Positions 35,792 to 47,523 of a stretch of DNA of 64,000 bases are shown here, piece after piece (the stretch's first letter is position 1; each line of letters begins with the position of its first letter). Made by a program: the position numbers and the translations under genes. Below the pieces are notes generated by a model that was not told the DNA's origin, made no database searches, and saw nothing but the letters and a program-made list of their open reading frames with translations. The stretch comes from Actinomycetales bacterium (lineage in GTDB: Bacteria > Actinomycetota > Actinomycetes > Actinomycetales > Dermatophilaceae): positions 62,001 through 126,000 of the forward strand of contig PDRO01000003.1 of NCBI GenBank assembly GCA_002748155.1, given 5' to 3'.

Positions 35792-36394
35792 ATGGACGAT
35801 CGACACCTTGACGACGTTTACGACGTCCGTGGCGCACCGGCGATGCGTGAGCTCTACGACTCTTGGGCCGACGGCTACGACATGGAATTGCGCGCCGTTG
35901 GATACGTCACTCCCGCCAGAATCGCCGAGATGCTCGCCAGATTCTGTCCGGATCGAGGTGCTCGGATCCTCGACTTTGCGTGTGGCACGGGCCTGTCCGG
36001 AGTGGCGCTGGCAGACCTCGGTTTTACGAACGTCGACGGGTGCGACCTGTCGGCAGGGATGCTCGAGCACGCCGCCCGGACCGGGGTGTATCAGCAGTTG
36101 TGGGAATCGAGCGAACACCCGGAGATCCCGCACGGCCGGTATGCCGCCATCACGGCCTGCGGTGCCGTGTCCCGGGGCGCCGCTGAAGCGGCGGTGCTCG
36201 ACACGCTCACGGCCGCGCTCGCCCCGGGGGCTTTGCTGGTGTTTTCGTACAACGACCACACCCTGGCCGACCCCGAATACCAGGCGGCACTGGACCGTCA
36301 GATCACCGACGGGTGCAGCGTGCTGGCCCGTGAAGACGGTGAGCATCTGCCGGCCATCGGTCTACGCTCGACCGTGTTCGTCCTGCGCCGCTGA
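35792..36394 (+). CDS. Class I SAM-dependent methyltransferase
   Basis: A 200-residue methyltransferase. The WADGYDMELRAVGYVTP entry and the SAM site ILDFACGTGLSGVALADLGF, with the ribose-binding Asp in DGCDLSAGML, are clear. It has the look of Williams-Beuren-type (WBSCR27-like) methyltransferases. Substrate unknown. It stands alone between uvrA and a BCCT transporter, with its own -10 box beside the ATG; TTG 35789 is a less likely start. Confidence 0.88.
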   Translation: MDDRHLDDVYDVRGAPAMRELYDSWADGYDMELRAVGYVTPARIAEMLARFCPDRGARILDFACGTGLSGVALADLGFTNVDGCDLSAGMLEHAARTGVYQQLWESSEHPEIPHGRYAAITACGAVSRGAAEAAVLDTLTAALAPGALLVFSYNDHTLADPEYQAALDRQITDGCSVLAREDGEHLPAIGLRSTVFVLRR

Positions 36395-36601
36395 CCGCCG
36401 TGCTGCGGGCTTGACTGACCGGGAAGGGCCTCCGGGACCGGTGTTCCGAGCGCTCGGCACCGCTTCACCAAAGGTCACGAAAAGATCACGATCGCCGTTC
36501 GAGGCGTCCTTGAGTCGCATCGAGTCACGTGTTTCTTGCTAAGCGTTAACGGGATCCATGCCCGTCCGAGTCAACCAGACACCTCCGGAAGGAGCTCCCT
36601 C

Positions 36602-38308
36602 GTGTCCGAGCACACGATGACCGAGACCCCACCTCAACAGCATGGCCTTCGTCCTAACTCCGCGATCAATGCACCCCGAGTGTTCTGGCCTGCTGCCATC
36701 ATCATCCTCGTCTTCGTGATCCTGGCGGTGGTGCTGCCGGAGCGGTTGGGGGACACTCTCAGCACGCTGAACGGGACCGTCATCGGCGACCTGGGGTGGT
36801 ACTACGTGCTGCTCGTCAGTGGCTGCATCTTCTTCGGGCTGTGGGTGGCGTTCTCGCCGATGGGCAAGGTCGTTTTGGGCAAGGACGACGAGGACCCGGA
36901 ATTCAGCCTGAAGTCGTGGTTCTCCATGCTCTTCGCCGCAGGTATGGGTATCGGGCTCGTCTTCTGGGGTGTCGCCGAACCGCTCAACCACTTCGCATCG
37001 CCCCCACCGGGAACCGGCGAAAGCGAAGCCGAACGAGCCCAGGCGGCGATGAACACGACGTTCCTGCACTGGGGACTACACGCATGGGCGATCTACGTCG
37101 TGGTCGGCTTGGCGATTGCGTATGCCGTGCACCGCAAGAATCGTCCGGTGTCCATCCGCTGGGCGCTCGAGCCGCTGCTGGGAGAGCGGGTCAAGGGCTG
37201 GCTCGGTGACCTCATCGACACCGTCGCCATCATCGGGACCCTATTCGGTGTCGCCACGTCCCTCGGTTTCGGTGTCAGTCAGGTCGGCGCAGGACTTGAG
37301 TTCATCGGCGTTGTCGACGAGGAATCGACAGCGCTCAAGGTGGGACTGATCATCGCGATCACCTCGGTCGCGGTCATCTCGGTGGTTACTGGCGTCGACA
37401 AGGGCATCAAGTGGTTGTCGAACATCAATATGACCACCGCCGGGGTGTTCCTCATCGTGGTCCTCATCCTCGGGCCGACCGTCTTCATCCTCGGCGACTT
37501 CGTGCAACAGCTCGGGTCCTACACCCGTGACTTCCTGGGCTTGAGCTTCCGGACCTTCAGCTTCGAAGGTGAGGGCGGGTCGAGCTGGCTATCGGGATGG
37601 ACGACCTTCTACTGGGGTTGGTGGATCAGCTGGGCCCCCTTCGTCGGAGTCTTCATCGCTCGAATCAGCCGGGGCCGCACCGTGCGCGAGTTCGTCACCG
37701 GCGTGCTGCTCGTGCCCACGCTTGTCACCTTCCTCTGGTTCTCGATCATGGGCGGCTCCGCGCTCTACCGCGAGATGTTCGGATCCGGCGGGTTGATCGG
37801 CGAGGACGGCGTCGACACGACCGGTGCGCTCTTCCAACTCCTCGATGGCCTGCCCATGAGCGGTTTGCTGTCGGTGGTGGCGATGGTCCTCGTGATCATC
37901 TTCTTCGTCACCAGCTCGGACTCCGGGTCGTTCGTTGTCGACATGCTTGCCTCGGGTGGTGAACTCGATCCACCGGTGTGGAGCCGGATCTTCTGGGCGG
38001 CCCTCGAAGGTGCCGTAGCGGCCACGCTGCTCGTCGCGGGTGCCGTGAGTGGAGGCGATGGGCTGGGGGCGCTGCAGACGATGGCGGTCCTGCTCGCCTT
38101 GCCGTTCAGTTTCGTCATGATCGCGATGATGATCGCGATCGTGCGCGCCTTGATGCGAGAACAGCGGCTCAACGCGCGGGCCGAGCGGCGGTTGCTCGCC
38201 GATGAGATCGCCGGACACGTTGCCCGCACGGTGGGAACCGTCGAGCCGATCGACGACAAACTCCATCGCGCGCATACCGAGGCCGGCGACCGGATCGGCG
38301 CCCCGTAG
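36602..38308 (+). CDS. BCCT family transporter (betaine/choline/carnitine type)
   Basis: Sodium- or proton-coupled importer of quaternary ammonium compounds such as glycine betaine, with twelve predicted membrane helices in 568 residues. Signatures: MLFAAGMGIGLVFWGVAEP (the glycine stretch of TM3) and TTFYWGWWISWAPFVGVFIA followed by RISRGRTVREF (TM8, substrate-binding tryptophans). The C-terminal tail is charged and about 70 residues long, as in osmosensing members. The GTG at 36602 follows GGAAGGAG by seven bases; the longer frame from 36536 is not supported. It is followed by a strong hairpin. Likely role: osmoprotectant uptake. Confidence 0.94.
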   Translation: MSEHTMTETPPQQHGLRPNSAINAPRVFWPAAIIILVFVILAVVLPERLGDTLSTLNGTVIGDLGWYYVLLVSGCIFFGLWVAFSPMGKVVLGKDDEDPEFSLKSWFSMLFAAGMGIGLVFWGVAEPLNHFASPPPGTGESEAERAQAAMNTTFLHWGLHAWAIYVVVGLAIAYAVHRKNRPVSIRWALEPLLGERVKGWLGDLIDTVAIIGTLFGVATSLGFGVSQVGAGLEFIGVVDEESTALKVGLIIAITSVAVISVVTGVDKGIKWLSNINMTTAGVFLIVVLILGPTVFILGDFVQQLGSYTRDFLGLSFRTFSFEGEGGSSWLSGWTTFYWGWWISWAPFVGVFIARISRGRTVREFVTGVLLVPTLVTFLWFSIMGGSALYREMFGSGGLIGEDGVDTTGALFQLLDGLPMSGLLSVVAMVLVIIFFVTSSDSGSFVVDMLASGGELDPPVWSRIFWAALEGAVAATLLVAGAVSGGDGLGALQTMAVLLALPFSFVMIAMMIAIVRALMREQRLNARAERRLLADEIAGHVARTVGTVEPIDDKLHRAHTEAGDRIGAP

Positions 38309-38324
38309 CGCCCGGGACCGGGCC

Positions 38325-38363
38325 CAGCCCCAGCCTCCGCCTAACTCGGCCAGGCTGGGGCTG
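38325..38363 (+). terminator. Perfect 12-bp hairpin after the BCCT gene
   Basis: CAGCCCCAGCCT (38325-38336) pairs with AGGCTGGGGCTG (38352-38363) across a 15-base loop, 17 bases after the transporter stop. Confidence 0.75.
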
Positions 38364-38494
38364 CAGCTGCGGCGTGCCCTTGGCTCGGGTGTGACGCAAG
38401 CTGGGCGGACGAGCCGGACAAGATCGTGACACCCGTGACGGGAAAACACGGCATACTGGAATCGCTGCGATTCGTCCGAGCCCGAGGAGGACCC

Positions 38495-38944
38495 ATGAAT
38501 GAGACCCCCAACCGTCGGACTGTGCTGCGTGGTGCCGGAGTGGCGGGGGCCGGTGTGCTCACCGCTGGGATGCTGGTGGCCTGCGGAGACGACTCTGCTT
38601 CGTCCTCGGTGTCGCAGACAGAGAAAGCGGCCGGTGACGCGGCGGGCAAAGCGACCGACGCGATCAAGGCCGCGGTCGATCAGGCATCGATCCCCGTGGG
38701 CGGCGGCAAGATCATCGACGAGGTGGTCATCACCCAGCCGACCGAAGGCACTTTCAAGGCGTTCAGCGCTGTCTGCACGCATCAGAAGTGCCTGGTCAGC
38801 AGCGTCGCAAACGGTGAGATCCTCTGCTCGTGTCACGACAGTGTCTTCGACGCGGCTACCGGTGAAGTGCTCAGCGGTCCGGCCTCATCGCCCTTGCCGG
38901 AGAAGAGCATCAGCCTCACCGCTGACGGGATCACGGTCAACTGA
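38495..38944 (+). CDS. Tat-exported Rieske [2Fe-2S] lipoprotein
   Basis: A 149-residue exported iron-sulfur protein. The signal NRRTVLRGAGVAGAGVLTAG has the twin arginine and ends at lipobox LVAC (Cys 29 or close to it). The Rieske ligands are C-T-H-Q-K-C and C-S-C-H-D-S, with the usual two Cys and two His; the residue between HQ and C is Lys rather than the common Gly. Such small Rieske proteins are frequent in actinobacteria, and their electron partners are mostly unknown. ATG 38495 has GGAGG before it; the frame upstream to 38426 is not needed. It lies directly ahead of uvrC without coupling. Confidence 0.9.
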   Translation: MNETPNRRTVLRGAGVAGAGVLTAGMLVACGDDSASSSVSQTEKAAGDAAGKATDAIKAAVDQASIPVGGGKIIDEVVITQPTEGTFKAFSAVCTHQKCLVSSVANGEILCSCHDSVFDAATGEVLSGPASSPLPEKSISLTADGITVN

Positions 38945-38961
38945 CGGCCGGACTCGGCTCC

Positions 38962-38967
38962 TAGAGT
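38962..38967 (+). promoter_or_regulatory. -10 element for leaderless uvrC mRNA
   Basis: TAGAGT ends six bases before the uvrC GTG; no ribosome site lies between. Confidence 0.55.
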
Positions 38968-38973
38968 GGGGTC

Positions 38974-40959
38974 GTGGCCGACCCGAGCACTTATCGCCCG
39001 GCACCCGGGACGATCCCGACGGCGGCGGGTGTCTACCGCTTCCGCGATGCCCACGGCCGCGTCATCTACGTCGGTAAGGCGAAGTCCCTGCGCCCCCGGG
39101 TCTCGTCCTATTTCCAGGACCTGGCTGCGCTCCACCCTCGGACCGCGACCATGGTCCGCACCGCTGCCAGTGTCGACTGGACCGTGGTGACCAACGAGGT
39201 CGAGGCACTCCAACTCGAGTTCTCGTGGATCAAGGAGTTCGATCCACGGTTCAACGTCAAGTACCGCGACGACAAGTCGTATCCGTTCCTCGCGGTCACC
39301 ATGAGCGAGCCGGTCCCGCGGGCCCAGGTGCTGCGCGGCACCAAACATAAGGGCACCCGCTACTTCGGGCCTTACTCCCACGCCTGGGCGATCCGCGAGA
39401 CCCTGGACCTGTTGCTCCGGGTCTTCCCGGTCCGCACCTGTAGCGCCGGGGTCTACAAGCGGGCCGCGCAGTCGGGGCGGCCGTGCCTGCTCGGCTACCT
39501 CGACAAGTGCTCCGCCCCGTGCGTCGGCCGGGTCAGCCCGGACGAGCATCGGGCGATCGCCGAAGACCTCTGCGACTTCCTCGCCGGGAATACCTCGCGG
39601 TTCGTCCGGGCCACCGAGAAGGCCATGCGGGAAGCTGCCGCCGCGCAGGACTATGAACGGGCGGCTCGGCTGCGCGACGACTTGGCCGCGCTGAGCAAGG
39701 CGCTGGAGAAGAACGCCATCGTGCTCGGTGACGCGACCGACGCCGACGTCTTCGCCATCGCCGACGACCGCCTCGAGGCGGCCGTGCAGGTCTTCCATGT
39801 GCGGGGTGGTCGGGTTCGCGGCCAACGAGGGTGGGTCGTCGAGAAAGCCGACGAGCAACTGCCCGCCCTCATCGAACAGCTCCTGCAACAGGTATACGGC
39901 GATCAGCCTCCGGAAGCCATCCCGCGCGAGGTGCTTGTCCCGGGACTACCGACAGAGCTACCTGTGATCACCGCTTGGCTCACCGAACGTCGTGGGTCGG
40001 CGGTAGCCATCCGGGTGCCCAAACGGGGCGACAAGAGGGCACTGCTCGAGACCGTCCGGCGCAACGCCGAGCAATCGCTGGCCAAGCACAAGCTCACCAG
40101 AGCCGGAGATCTGACGGCACGCAGCCAGGCACTCCGGCAGTTGCAGGAGGCGCTCGAGCTGCCGGAAGCCCCGCTTCGCATCGAGTGTTTCGACGTGAGC
40201 CACATGCAGGGCACCCAGATCGTGGCGTCCATGGTCGTCTTCGAGGACGGGCTGGCCCGCAAGTCCGAATACCGCCGGTTCGTCGTGCGCGGCGGCGCCG
40301 ACGGGCCTGGGCAGGCCGACGACACCGCGGCGATGCGCGAAGTGCTCTCCCGACGGTTCCACCGGTTGCGGGCGAGCCACCTGTCGGTCGAGTCGACGAC
40401 AGTGACGGCAGCCGCGTACACGTCCCCCAAGGCCCAGGCGTTCGCCTACCCACCCAACTTGCTCGTCGTCGATGGAGGCGCCCCACAGGTCGCGGTCGCA
40501 GCCGACGTGCTCGACGAGCTCGGCATCGACGGGGTCGCGGTGGCGGGACTGGCCAAACGCCTCGAAGAGGTTTGGTTGCCCGACTCGCCTTTCCCGGTGA
40601 TCCTGCCGCGTGGCAGTGAGGGGTTGTACCTGCTGCAGCGTCTGCGCGACGAAGCACACCGCTTCGCCGTGACTCTGCACCGGCAACGCCGTTCCAGAGC
40701 GATGACCACCTCGGTTCTGGACGAGGTCCGCGGCTTGGGGGAGACCCGAAAAGCGGCACTGCTCACCCGATTCGGATCGGTGAAGCGACTGCGTGCGGCG
40801 ACCTCGGACGAGCTGCAGCAGGTACCGGGCATCGGGCCGTCCCTGGCCGCGACGATCACGGCAGTTCTGGGCTCCTCGCGGCAGGACGGTGGCGCCCTTG
40901 ATGATGCCCATGGTGATGCCCCAGCGGTCAACGTCACAACCGGCGAGGTGCTCGACTAG
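38974..40959 (+). CDS. uvrC: Excinuclease ABC subunit C
   Basis: Dual-incision nuclease of nucleotide excision repair. The 661 residues hold an N-terminal GIY-YIG domain ([23 protein letters not shown]), a Cys-containing region ([24 protein letters not shown]), a UVR motif for UvrB ([23 protein letters not shown], about 210-245), the RNase H-like second nuclease domain ([32 protein letters not shown]) and C-terminal helix-hairpin-helix motifs ([33 protein letters not shown]). It is followed by rapZ, yvcK and whiA, as in other actinobacteria. Confidence 0.97.
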   Translation: MADPSTYRPAPGTIPTAAGVYRFRDAHGRVIYVGKAKSLRPRVSSYFQDLAALHPRTATMVRTAASVDWTVVTNEVEALQLEFSWIKEFDPRFNVKYRDDKSYPFLAVTMSEPVPRAQVLRGTKHKGTRYFGPYSHAWAIRETLDLLLRVFPVRTCSAGVYKRAAQSGRPCLLGYLDKCSAPCVGRVSPDEHRAIAEDLCDFLAGNTSRFVRATEKAMREAAAAQDYERAARLRDDLAALSKALEKNAIVLGDATDADVFAIADDRLEAAVQVFHVRGGRVRGQRGWVVEKADEQLPALIEQLLQQVYGDQPPEAIPREVLVPGLPTELPVITAWLTERRGSAVAIRVPKRGDKRALLETVRRNAEQSLAKHKLTRAGDLTARSQALRQLQEALELPEAPLRIECFDVSHMQGTQIVASMVVFEDGLARKSEYRRFVVRGGADGPGQADDTAAMREVLSRRFHRLRASHLSVESTTVTAAAYTSPKAQAFAYPPNLLVVDGGAPQVAVAADVLDELGIDGVAVAGLAKRLEEVWLPDSPFPVILPRGSEGLYLLQRLRDEAHRFAVTLHRQRRSRAMTTSVLDEVRGLGETRKAALLTRFGSVKRLRAATSDELQQVPGIGPSLAATITAVLGSSRQDGGALDDAHGDAPAVNVTTGEVLD

Positions 40960-40969
40960 CGTGGGCCGG

Positions 40970-41917
40970 GTGAGCGACCGACAACGTCAGCCGGACGCCG
41001 GCACCACGGCGGCATCGGGAATGCCGAGCTGGCCGCGGGAGGGCGGCGACATCCCGATCATCGTCATCACCGGCATGAGCGGCGCCGGCCGGTCCACTGC
41101 CACCAAGGTGTTGGAGGATCGTGGGTGGTACGTCGTCGACAACCTGCCCCCCGAGTTGCTGGGGGAATTAAATGTCCTCCGTGCTCAGGCCCTCCAGGTG
41201 AGCCCCGACGGGATGCCGCGTCTAGCGGTTGTCATCGACGCCCGGACCCGCTGGTCGTCCGAGGAGTTCGCCGAGGCGCTGAGCAGACTACGCGCCGGTC
41301 CGGTCCCTGCCGTGCTCGTCTTCCTCGACGCCACCGACGAAGCCCTCGTGCGGCGTTTCGAGAGCGTCCGCCGGCCGCACCCGCGTCAAGGCGACGGCAG
41401 GCTCCTCGACGCGATCATGGCCGAGCGGGACCTGCTCGCCGATCTGCGCTCCGGCGCCGACGTGTTCGTGGACACCTCCGGGCTGAACGTGCACCAGCTC
41501 ACCGCGAAACTGGCGACGCTGTTGGATGCCCAGAGCGACTCGCGAATGCGGATCGCGGTCATGTCGTTCGGCTTCAAGTACGGCCTCCCGCTGGACGCCG
41601 ACTTCGTGGCCGACATGCGCTTCCTCCCGAACCCTTTCTGGGTGCCGGAGTTGCGCACCAAGACCGGCCTCGACGAATCGGTCGCGAACTACGTGCTGCA
41701 GCATCAGGGTTCCGGCGAATTCATCGACCGGATGATCGGGATGCTCGAGCCGGTCACCGAAGGCTACCTCCGCGAGGGCCGGCGATACGCCACCATCGCG
41801 ATCGGCTGCACTGGCGGCAAGCATCGATCGGTCGCCATGACCGAGGTCCTGGCGGCGCGGTTGTCCGGTGATCGGGTGACGCCGTTCGTCGTACATCGCG
41901 ATCTGGGAAGGGAATAG
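40970..41917 (+). CDS. rapZ: RapZ/YvcJ-type nucleotide-binding protein
   Basis: P-loop protein of 315 residues. In E. coli RapZ is an adaptor controlling the small RNA of glucosamine synthesis; the actinobacterial role is less clear. The P-loop reads GMSGAGRST with Arg in place of the usual Lys, a substitution I believe to be common in actinobacterial members. Conserved later strings are WYVVDNLPPELL, MSFGFKYGLPLDADFVADMRFLPNP and IAIGCTGGKHRSVAM. Start taken as GTG 40970; GTG 40961 is equally in frame. It begins ten bases after uvrC and is followed by yvcK and whiA, a conserved trio. Confidence 0.95.
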   Translation: MSDRQRQPDAGTTAASGMPSWPREGGDIPIIVITGMSGAGRSTATKVLEDRGWYVVDNLPPELLGELNVLRAQALQVSPDGMPRLAVVIDARTRWSSEEFAEALSRLRAGPVPAVLVFLDATDEALVRRFESVRRPHPRQGDGRLLDAIMAERDLLADLRSGADVFVDTSGLNVHQLTAKLATLLDAQSDSRMRIAVMSFGFKYGLPLDADFVADMRFLPNPFWVPELRTKTGLDESVANYVLQHQGSGEFIDRMIGMLEPVTEGYLREGRRYATIAIGCTGGKHRSVAMTEVLAARLSGDRVTPFVVHRDLGRE

Positions 41918-41948
41918 GGATGCCGTTCGGACCCGCCGGAGCTCACCG

Positions 41949-42899
41949 GTGACAGGGCCGCGGGTCGTCGCACTCGGCGGTGGCCACGGTCTGGCGGCCT
42001 CGTTGGAGGCGTTGCGGCTGGTGACCAATCATGTGGTGGCAGTGGTCACGGTCGCCGACGACGGTGGGTCGTCAGGGCGGTTGCGCGCCGAATTCAACGT
42101 CCTCCCACCGGGTGATCTGCGGATGGCGTTGGCCGCGTTGTGTGACGACGGGCCGTGGGGCCAGACCTGGCGGGACGTGCTTCAGCACCGTTTCGGTGGC
42201 AACGGGCCGTTGGCCGGACATTCCCTGGGCAACCTCCTCATCGTCGGGCTCTGGGACCAGCTGGCCGACCCCGTCTCCGGTCTCGATCTGGTGGGCCGGT
42301 TGCTCAACTCGCACGGGCGGGTGCTGCCGATGGCCGCCGAGCCACTAGAGATCGAGGCTGACATTGCCGGGCACGACCCCGAGCATCCTCACGACCGCGT
42401 CACGATCCGGGGCCAGCACAAGGTCGCTGCCTCGAACGGACGAGTGGAAGCCGTGCGTCTGTTGCCCGGCCAGCCGGCCACGTGCCCAGAGGTCGTCGAG
42501 GCGATTCACGACGCGCATTGGGTGGTCCTCGGTCCCGGATCGTGGTTCACTTCCGTGTTGCCACACGTACTGGTGCCCGGAGTGCGAGAGGCGTTGGTGA
42601 CCACCCCGGCCCGGCGGCTGCTCACCCTCAACCTCGAGGTGAACTCCGGGGAGACCAAAGGGTATCGGGCTGCCGACCATCTGCAATCGCTCGCCGAACA
42701 CGCTCCTGAGCTGCGGCTGGACATCGTGCTCGTCGACCCGAGCGTTCTCAGGTGTGGCGACAACGACGAACGCGAGCTGAGCTCCGCGGCCGCGTCTCTC
42801 GGGGCCCGGGTGGTCACTGCTCCGGTAGCCGCCACTGCCCGCTCGGGACAACACGACTCCTTGCGCTTGGCGGCGGCATACCGCGACCTGCTGTCCTAG
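41949..42899 (+). CDS. yvcK: YvcK/GlmR-type UDP-GlcNAc-binding regulator
   Basis: CofD-like fold protein of 316 residues that in Gram-positives binds UDP-GlcNAc and links carbon metabolism to cell-wall precursor synthesis. Family strings: VVALGGGHGLAASLEALR, TVADDGGSSGRLR, PPGDLRMALAAL, GNLLIVGLWD and GPGSWFTSVLPHVLVPG. GTG 41949 has GGAG nine bases ahead. It lies between rapZ and whiA and ends at a 9-bp hairpin. Confidence 0.95.
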   Translation: MTGPRVVALGGGHGLAASLEALRLVTNHVVAVVTVADDGGSSGRLRAEFNVLPPGDLRMALAALCDDGPWGQTWRDVLQHRFGGNGPLAGHSLGNLLIVGLWDQLADPVSGLDLVGRLLNSHGRVLPMAAEPLEIEADIAGHDPEHPHDRVTIRGQHKVAASNGRVEAVRLLPGQPATCPEVVEAIHDAHWVVLGPGSWFTSVLPHVLVPGVREALVTTPARRLLTLNLEVNSGETKGYRAADHLQSLAEHAPELRLDIVLVDPSVLRCGDNDERELSSAAASLGARVVTAPVAATARSGQHDSLRLAAAYRDLLS

Positions 42900-42917
42900 G
42901 TGTGCCCGGAAGCCGAC

Positions 42918-42949
42918 GAACGACGCCGGTAGACGACCACGCGTCGTTC
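42918..42949 (+). terminator. 9-bp hairpin after yvcK
   Basis: GAACGACGC (42918-42926) pairs with GCGTCGTTC (42941-42949), loop 14 bases, 19 bases after the yvcK stop. It suggests that whiA also has its own promoter. Confidence 0.55.
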
Positions 42950-42999
42950 ACCGGTGAGTTAATCCCATCGCTTCACCCCCGAGGCAGCACGGCATCCGT

Positions 43000-43005
43000 T
43001 AGGCT
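43000..43005 (+). promoter_or_regulatory. Candidate -10 element for whiA
   Basis: TAGGCT, the same hexamer as at uvrA, lies 107 bases before the whiA ATG and after the yvcK hairpin. No clear -35. Confidence 0.35.
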
Positions 43006-43112
43006 TGCCGGCATTCGTTGCGGGGCAGACCGGGACGCGCAGGGGTGTCCGTCGAGTTCGTGCCCCGCGGCTCCTGCGACGGGAGCCAGGGCAGAAAGCA
43101 GGGCGGTTCCGA

Positions 43113-44093
43113 ATGGCCATGACGGGCCGGGTCAAGGACGAGTTGTCACGGCTCGAGATCAGCAAGCCGTGCTGCCGTAAAGCCGAGGTATCGGCCATGA
43201 TCCGGTTTGCCGGAGGTCTGCACATCGTCGGGGGCCAGATTGTCGTCGAGGCCGAGCTGGACACCGCGAGCGCGGCCCGTCGGCTGCGTCGAGACATCAC
43301 TGAGGTCTACGGCCACCGGCCCGAGGTCGTGGTCATGTCACCCGGCGGGTTGCGCCGCGGGAGCCGCTACGTGCTGCGGGTCGTGGAAGAAGGCGCGACC
43401 TTGGCGAGGCAGACCGGTCTCATCGACGTCCGCGGACGACCGGTTCGTGGTCTGCCGCCGAAAATCGTGTCGGGCAGCGCGTGCGATTCCGAATCGGCCT
43501 GGCGCGGCGCGTTCCTCGCCCACGGCTCGTTGACCGAGCCGGGGCGCTCGAGCGCCCTGGAGATCACCTGTCCCGGCCCCGAGGCAGCCCTGGCGCTCGT
43601 GGGGGCGGCTCGTCGGCTGGGAGTGCAGGCTAAGGCCCGCGAGGTCCGCGGCGTCGACCGGGTGGTCGTCCGGGACGGCGACGCGATCGCGGCGATGCTC
43701 ACCCGGCTCGGGGCCCACGATGCGGTGCTGGCCTGGGAAGAGCGGCGGATGCGCCGCGAGGTGCGGGCCACCGCAAACCGCCTCGCCAACTTCGACGACG
43801 CCAACCTGCGTCGGTCAGCTCGGGCTGCGGTGACTGCAGGAGCCCGAGTCGAACGTGCTCTGGAGATCCTTGCCACCGACGTCCCCGAGCACCTACGCCA
43901 AGCCGGTGAGCTGCGGCTGCAGCACAAGCAGGCTTCACTCGAGGAACTCGGCCAGCTCGCCGACCCGCCGATGACCAAGGACGCGGTCGCCGGCCGGATC
44001 CGGCGACTTCTGGCGATGGCCGACCGACGGGCCCAAGAACTGGGCATACCCCCGACCGACGCCAACCTCACCGCGGACATGATGGACGCCTGA
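43113..44093 (+). CDS. whiA: DNA-binding regulator WhiA
   Basis: Actinobacterial and firmicute regulator that, with WhiB in Streptomyces, switches on cell-division genes. The 326 residues comprise an N-terminal LAGLIDADG-homing-endonuclease-like domain without the nuclease role ([46 protein letters not shown]) and a C-terminal helix-turn-helix ([38 protein letters not shown]). The start at ATG 43113 gives the conserved [15 protein letters not shown]; the longer frame from 43005 is not supported. It precedes gap-pgk-tpiA with a 318-base gap. Confidence 0.97.
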   Translation: MAMTGRVKDELSRLEISKPCCRKAEVSAMIRFAGGLHIVGGQIVVEAELDTASAARRLRRDITEVYGHRPEVVVMSPGGLRRGSRYVLRVVEEGATLARQTGLIDVRGRPVRGLPPKIVSGSACDSESAWRGAFLAHGSLTEPGRSSALEITCPGPEAALALVGAARRLGVQAKAREVRGVDRVVVRDGDAIAAMLTRLGAHDAVLAWEERRMRREVRATANRLANFDDANLRRSARAAVTAGARVERALEILATDVPEHLRQAGELRLQHKQASLEELGQLADPPMTKDAVAGRIRRLLAMADRRAQELGIPPTDANLTADMMDA

Positions 44094-45416
<1,323 letters not shown>

Positions 45417-45454
45417 CCACCACCAACTAAGCGACAACCCAGGAGGTTGGCCCC

Positions 45455-46654
45455 GTGAAGACCATCGCTGATCTAGGCGACCTGCGCGGCAAGCGCGTGC
45501 TCGTCCGCTCGGACCTCAACGTTCCGTTGGACGGTGACAAGAACATCACCGACGACGGACGGATCCGCGCCTCGGTGCCGACCATCCAAGCCCTGTCCCA
45601 GGCGGGCGCACGCGTCGTGGTGTGCGCCCACCTGGGCCGGCCCAAAGGTGCGCCCGACCCCAAGTTCTCCCTGCGGCCGGTCGTGGCCCGGATGAGTGAA
45701 TTGCTCGGGCAGCCGGTCGCTTTCGCCGACGACACGGTCGGTGAGTCGGCCCATTCGGTGGTCGGAGCACTCCAGGTCGGCGGTGTCGCCCTCGTCGAGA
45801 ACCTTCGCTTCAACCCAGGGGAGACCAGCAAGGACGACGCCGAGCGAGTCGCGTTCGCCGACGAGCTGGCCGCCCTGGCCGACGCCTACGTCTCGGACGG
45901 CTTCGGGGTCGTGCACCGCAAGCAGGCCTCGGTCTACGACATCGCTACCAAGCTGCCCTCGGCGATGGGTGGCCTCGTGTCCGCCGAGGTCGACGTACTC
46001 AAACGGCTCACCGAAGACCCGAAACGGCCGTATGCCGTGGTGCTCGGTGGCGCCAAGGTCGCCGACAAACTTGCGGTCATCGCCAACCTCATGAAGACCG
46101 CCGACCGGCTGGTGATCGGTGGCGGCATGGCCTTCACCTTCCTCGCAGCCGAAGGCCACGAAGTCGGCAAGAGCCTGCTCGACGCCGACAACATCGAGAC
46201 GTGCAAGCAGTACCTCGCCGAAGCCAAAGCCAAGGGCGTGCAGATCGTGCTACCGGTGGACGTGGTCGCGGCCAGCGAGTTCTCGGCGGATGCCGAGCAC
46301 GACGTCGTCGCCGCGGACGCCATCCCGGCGGACCGGATGGGCCTGGATATCGGCCCGAAGTCCGCCGCGCTGTATGCCGAGGCGATCCGGGACGCCAAGA
46401 CGGTGTTCTGGAACGGTCCGATGGGTGCCTTCGAGATGGCTCCGTATGCCGCGGGCACCAAAGCCGTGGCCGCAGCTCTTGTCGAGGCTACCGAGTCCGG
46501 GGCATTGACCGTCGTCGGCGGTGGGGACTCGGCGGCTGCGGTTCGCCAGCTCGGCTTCCAGGACGACCAATTCGGCCACATCTCCACCGGGGGTGGCGCC
46601 TCCCTCGAATACCTCGAGGGAAAGGAACTACCCGGGATCTCCGTCCTCGACTGA
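45455..46654 (+). CDS. pgk: Phosphoglycerate kinase
   Basis: Transfers phosphate from 1,3-bisphosphoglycerate to ADP. 399 residues, the usual size. Signature [13 protein letters not shown] near the start, substrate-basic patch [23 protein letters not shown], and the nucleotide-binding [13 protein letters not shown] in the C-domain. AGGAGG is nine bases before the GTG, the best ribosome site in the window, fitting high expression. It follows gap by 38 bases. Confidence 0.98.
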   Translation: MKTIADLGDLRGKRVLVRSDLNVPLDGDKNITDDGRIRASVPTIQALSQAGARVVVCAHLGRPKGAPDPKFSLRPVVARMSELLGQPVAFADDTVGESAHSVVGALQVGGVALVENLRFNPGETSKDDAERVAFADELAALADAYVSDGFGVVHRKQASVYDIATKLPSAMGGLVSAEVDVLKRLTEDPKRPYAVVLGGAKVADKLAVIANLMKTADRLVIGGGMAFTFLAAEGHEVGKSLLDADNIETCKQYLAEAKAKGVQIVLPVDVVAASEFSADAEHDVVAADAIPADRMGLDIGPKSAALYAEAIRDAKTVFWNGPMGAFEMAPYAAGTKAVAAALVEATESGALTVVGGGDSAAAVRQLGFQDDQFGHISTGGGASLEYLEGKELPGISVLD

Positions 46655-46702
46655 CCTGCCAGCAGCGTTGCGCACCGCATATCACGAAGGAGTTCGTCAC
46701 TC

Positions 46703-47491
46703 ATGAGCCGCACCCCGTTGCTCGCGGGCAACTGGAAGATGAACCAAGACCACCTGCAGGCCACCCACACCGTGCAGAAGCTCGATTGGACCTTGCGGGA
46801 CGGCAAGCACGATTTCGGTGCCGTCGAGGTCGCCGTGCTACCGCCGTTCACCGACCTGCGCTCGGTGCAAACCCTCGTCGAGGGCGACAAGCTCGAAGTC
46901 CGCTACGGCGGCCAGGATCTATCGATCCACGACTCGGGTGCCTATACCGGCGAAGTCTCCGGTGCGTTCCTCGCCAAGCTCGGCTGCACCTATGTCGTCA
47001 TCGGTCACAGCGAGCGCCGCGAATACCACCACGAGACCGACGAAGTCGTCAACGCCAAGGTCCAGGCCGCCTACCGGCACGGCCTCACGCCGATCCTGTG
47101 TTGCGGTGAAGGCCTGGACGTCCGCAAAGCCAGCGGCCAGGTCGCGCACGTCGTGGGCCAGCTGACCAAAGACCTCGAAGGTGTGCCCGCGGAGCAGGCC
47201 AAGAGCATCGTCATCGCCTACGAGCCGATCTGGGCGATCGGCACCGGCGAAGTCGCCACCCCGGCTGACGCCCAAGAGGTCTGCTCGGCGATCCGGACGC
47301 TGCTGGCCGACCTCTACAGCGGCGACCTCGCCGACGGGGTGCGCATCCTCTACGGCGGGTCGGTCAAGTCCTCGAACGTCGCAGCCATCATGGCCGAGGA
47401 AGACGTCGACGGTGCCCTGGTAGGCGGCGCCTCCCTGGACCCGGAGGAATTCGCCGCGATCTGTCGCTACCAGGCCCACGTCACCGGCTGA
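46703..47491 (+). CDS. tpiA: Triosephosphate isomerase
   Basis: Interconverts dihydroxyacetone phosphate and glyceraldehyde 3-phosphate. 262 residues: LLAGNWKMN with catalytic Lys, [13 protein letters not shown] with the electrophilic His, [16 protein letters not shown] with the catalytic Glu and hinge, and [11 protein letters not shown] for phosphate binding. AAGGAG precedes the ATG. Third gene of the glycolytic run. Confidence 0.98.
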   Translation: MSRTPLLAGNWKMNQDHLQATHTVQKLDWTLRDGKHDFGAVEVAVLPPFTDLRSVQTLVEGDKLEVRYGGQDLSIHDSGAYTGEVSGAFLAKLGCTYVVIGHSERREYHHETDEVVNAKVQAAYRHGLTPILCCGEGLDVRKASGQVAHVVGQLTKDLEGVPAEQAKSIVIAYEPIWAIGTGEVATPADAQEVCSAIRTLLADLYSGDLADGVRILYGGSVKSSNVAAIMAEEDVDGALVGGASLDPEEFAAICRYQAHVTG

Positions 47492-47523
47492 CCAGACCTT
47501 CCTCCGGTTACGAAGGACCGCTG

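Noticed and set aside
40970..41917. Loss of RapZ nucleotide binding because the P-loop Lys is Arg
   Set aside because: The GxSGAGRST form appears, from memory, to be usual in actinobacterial RapZ, so I do not treat it as a defect.
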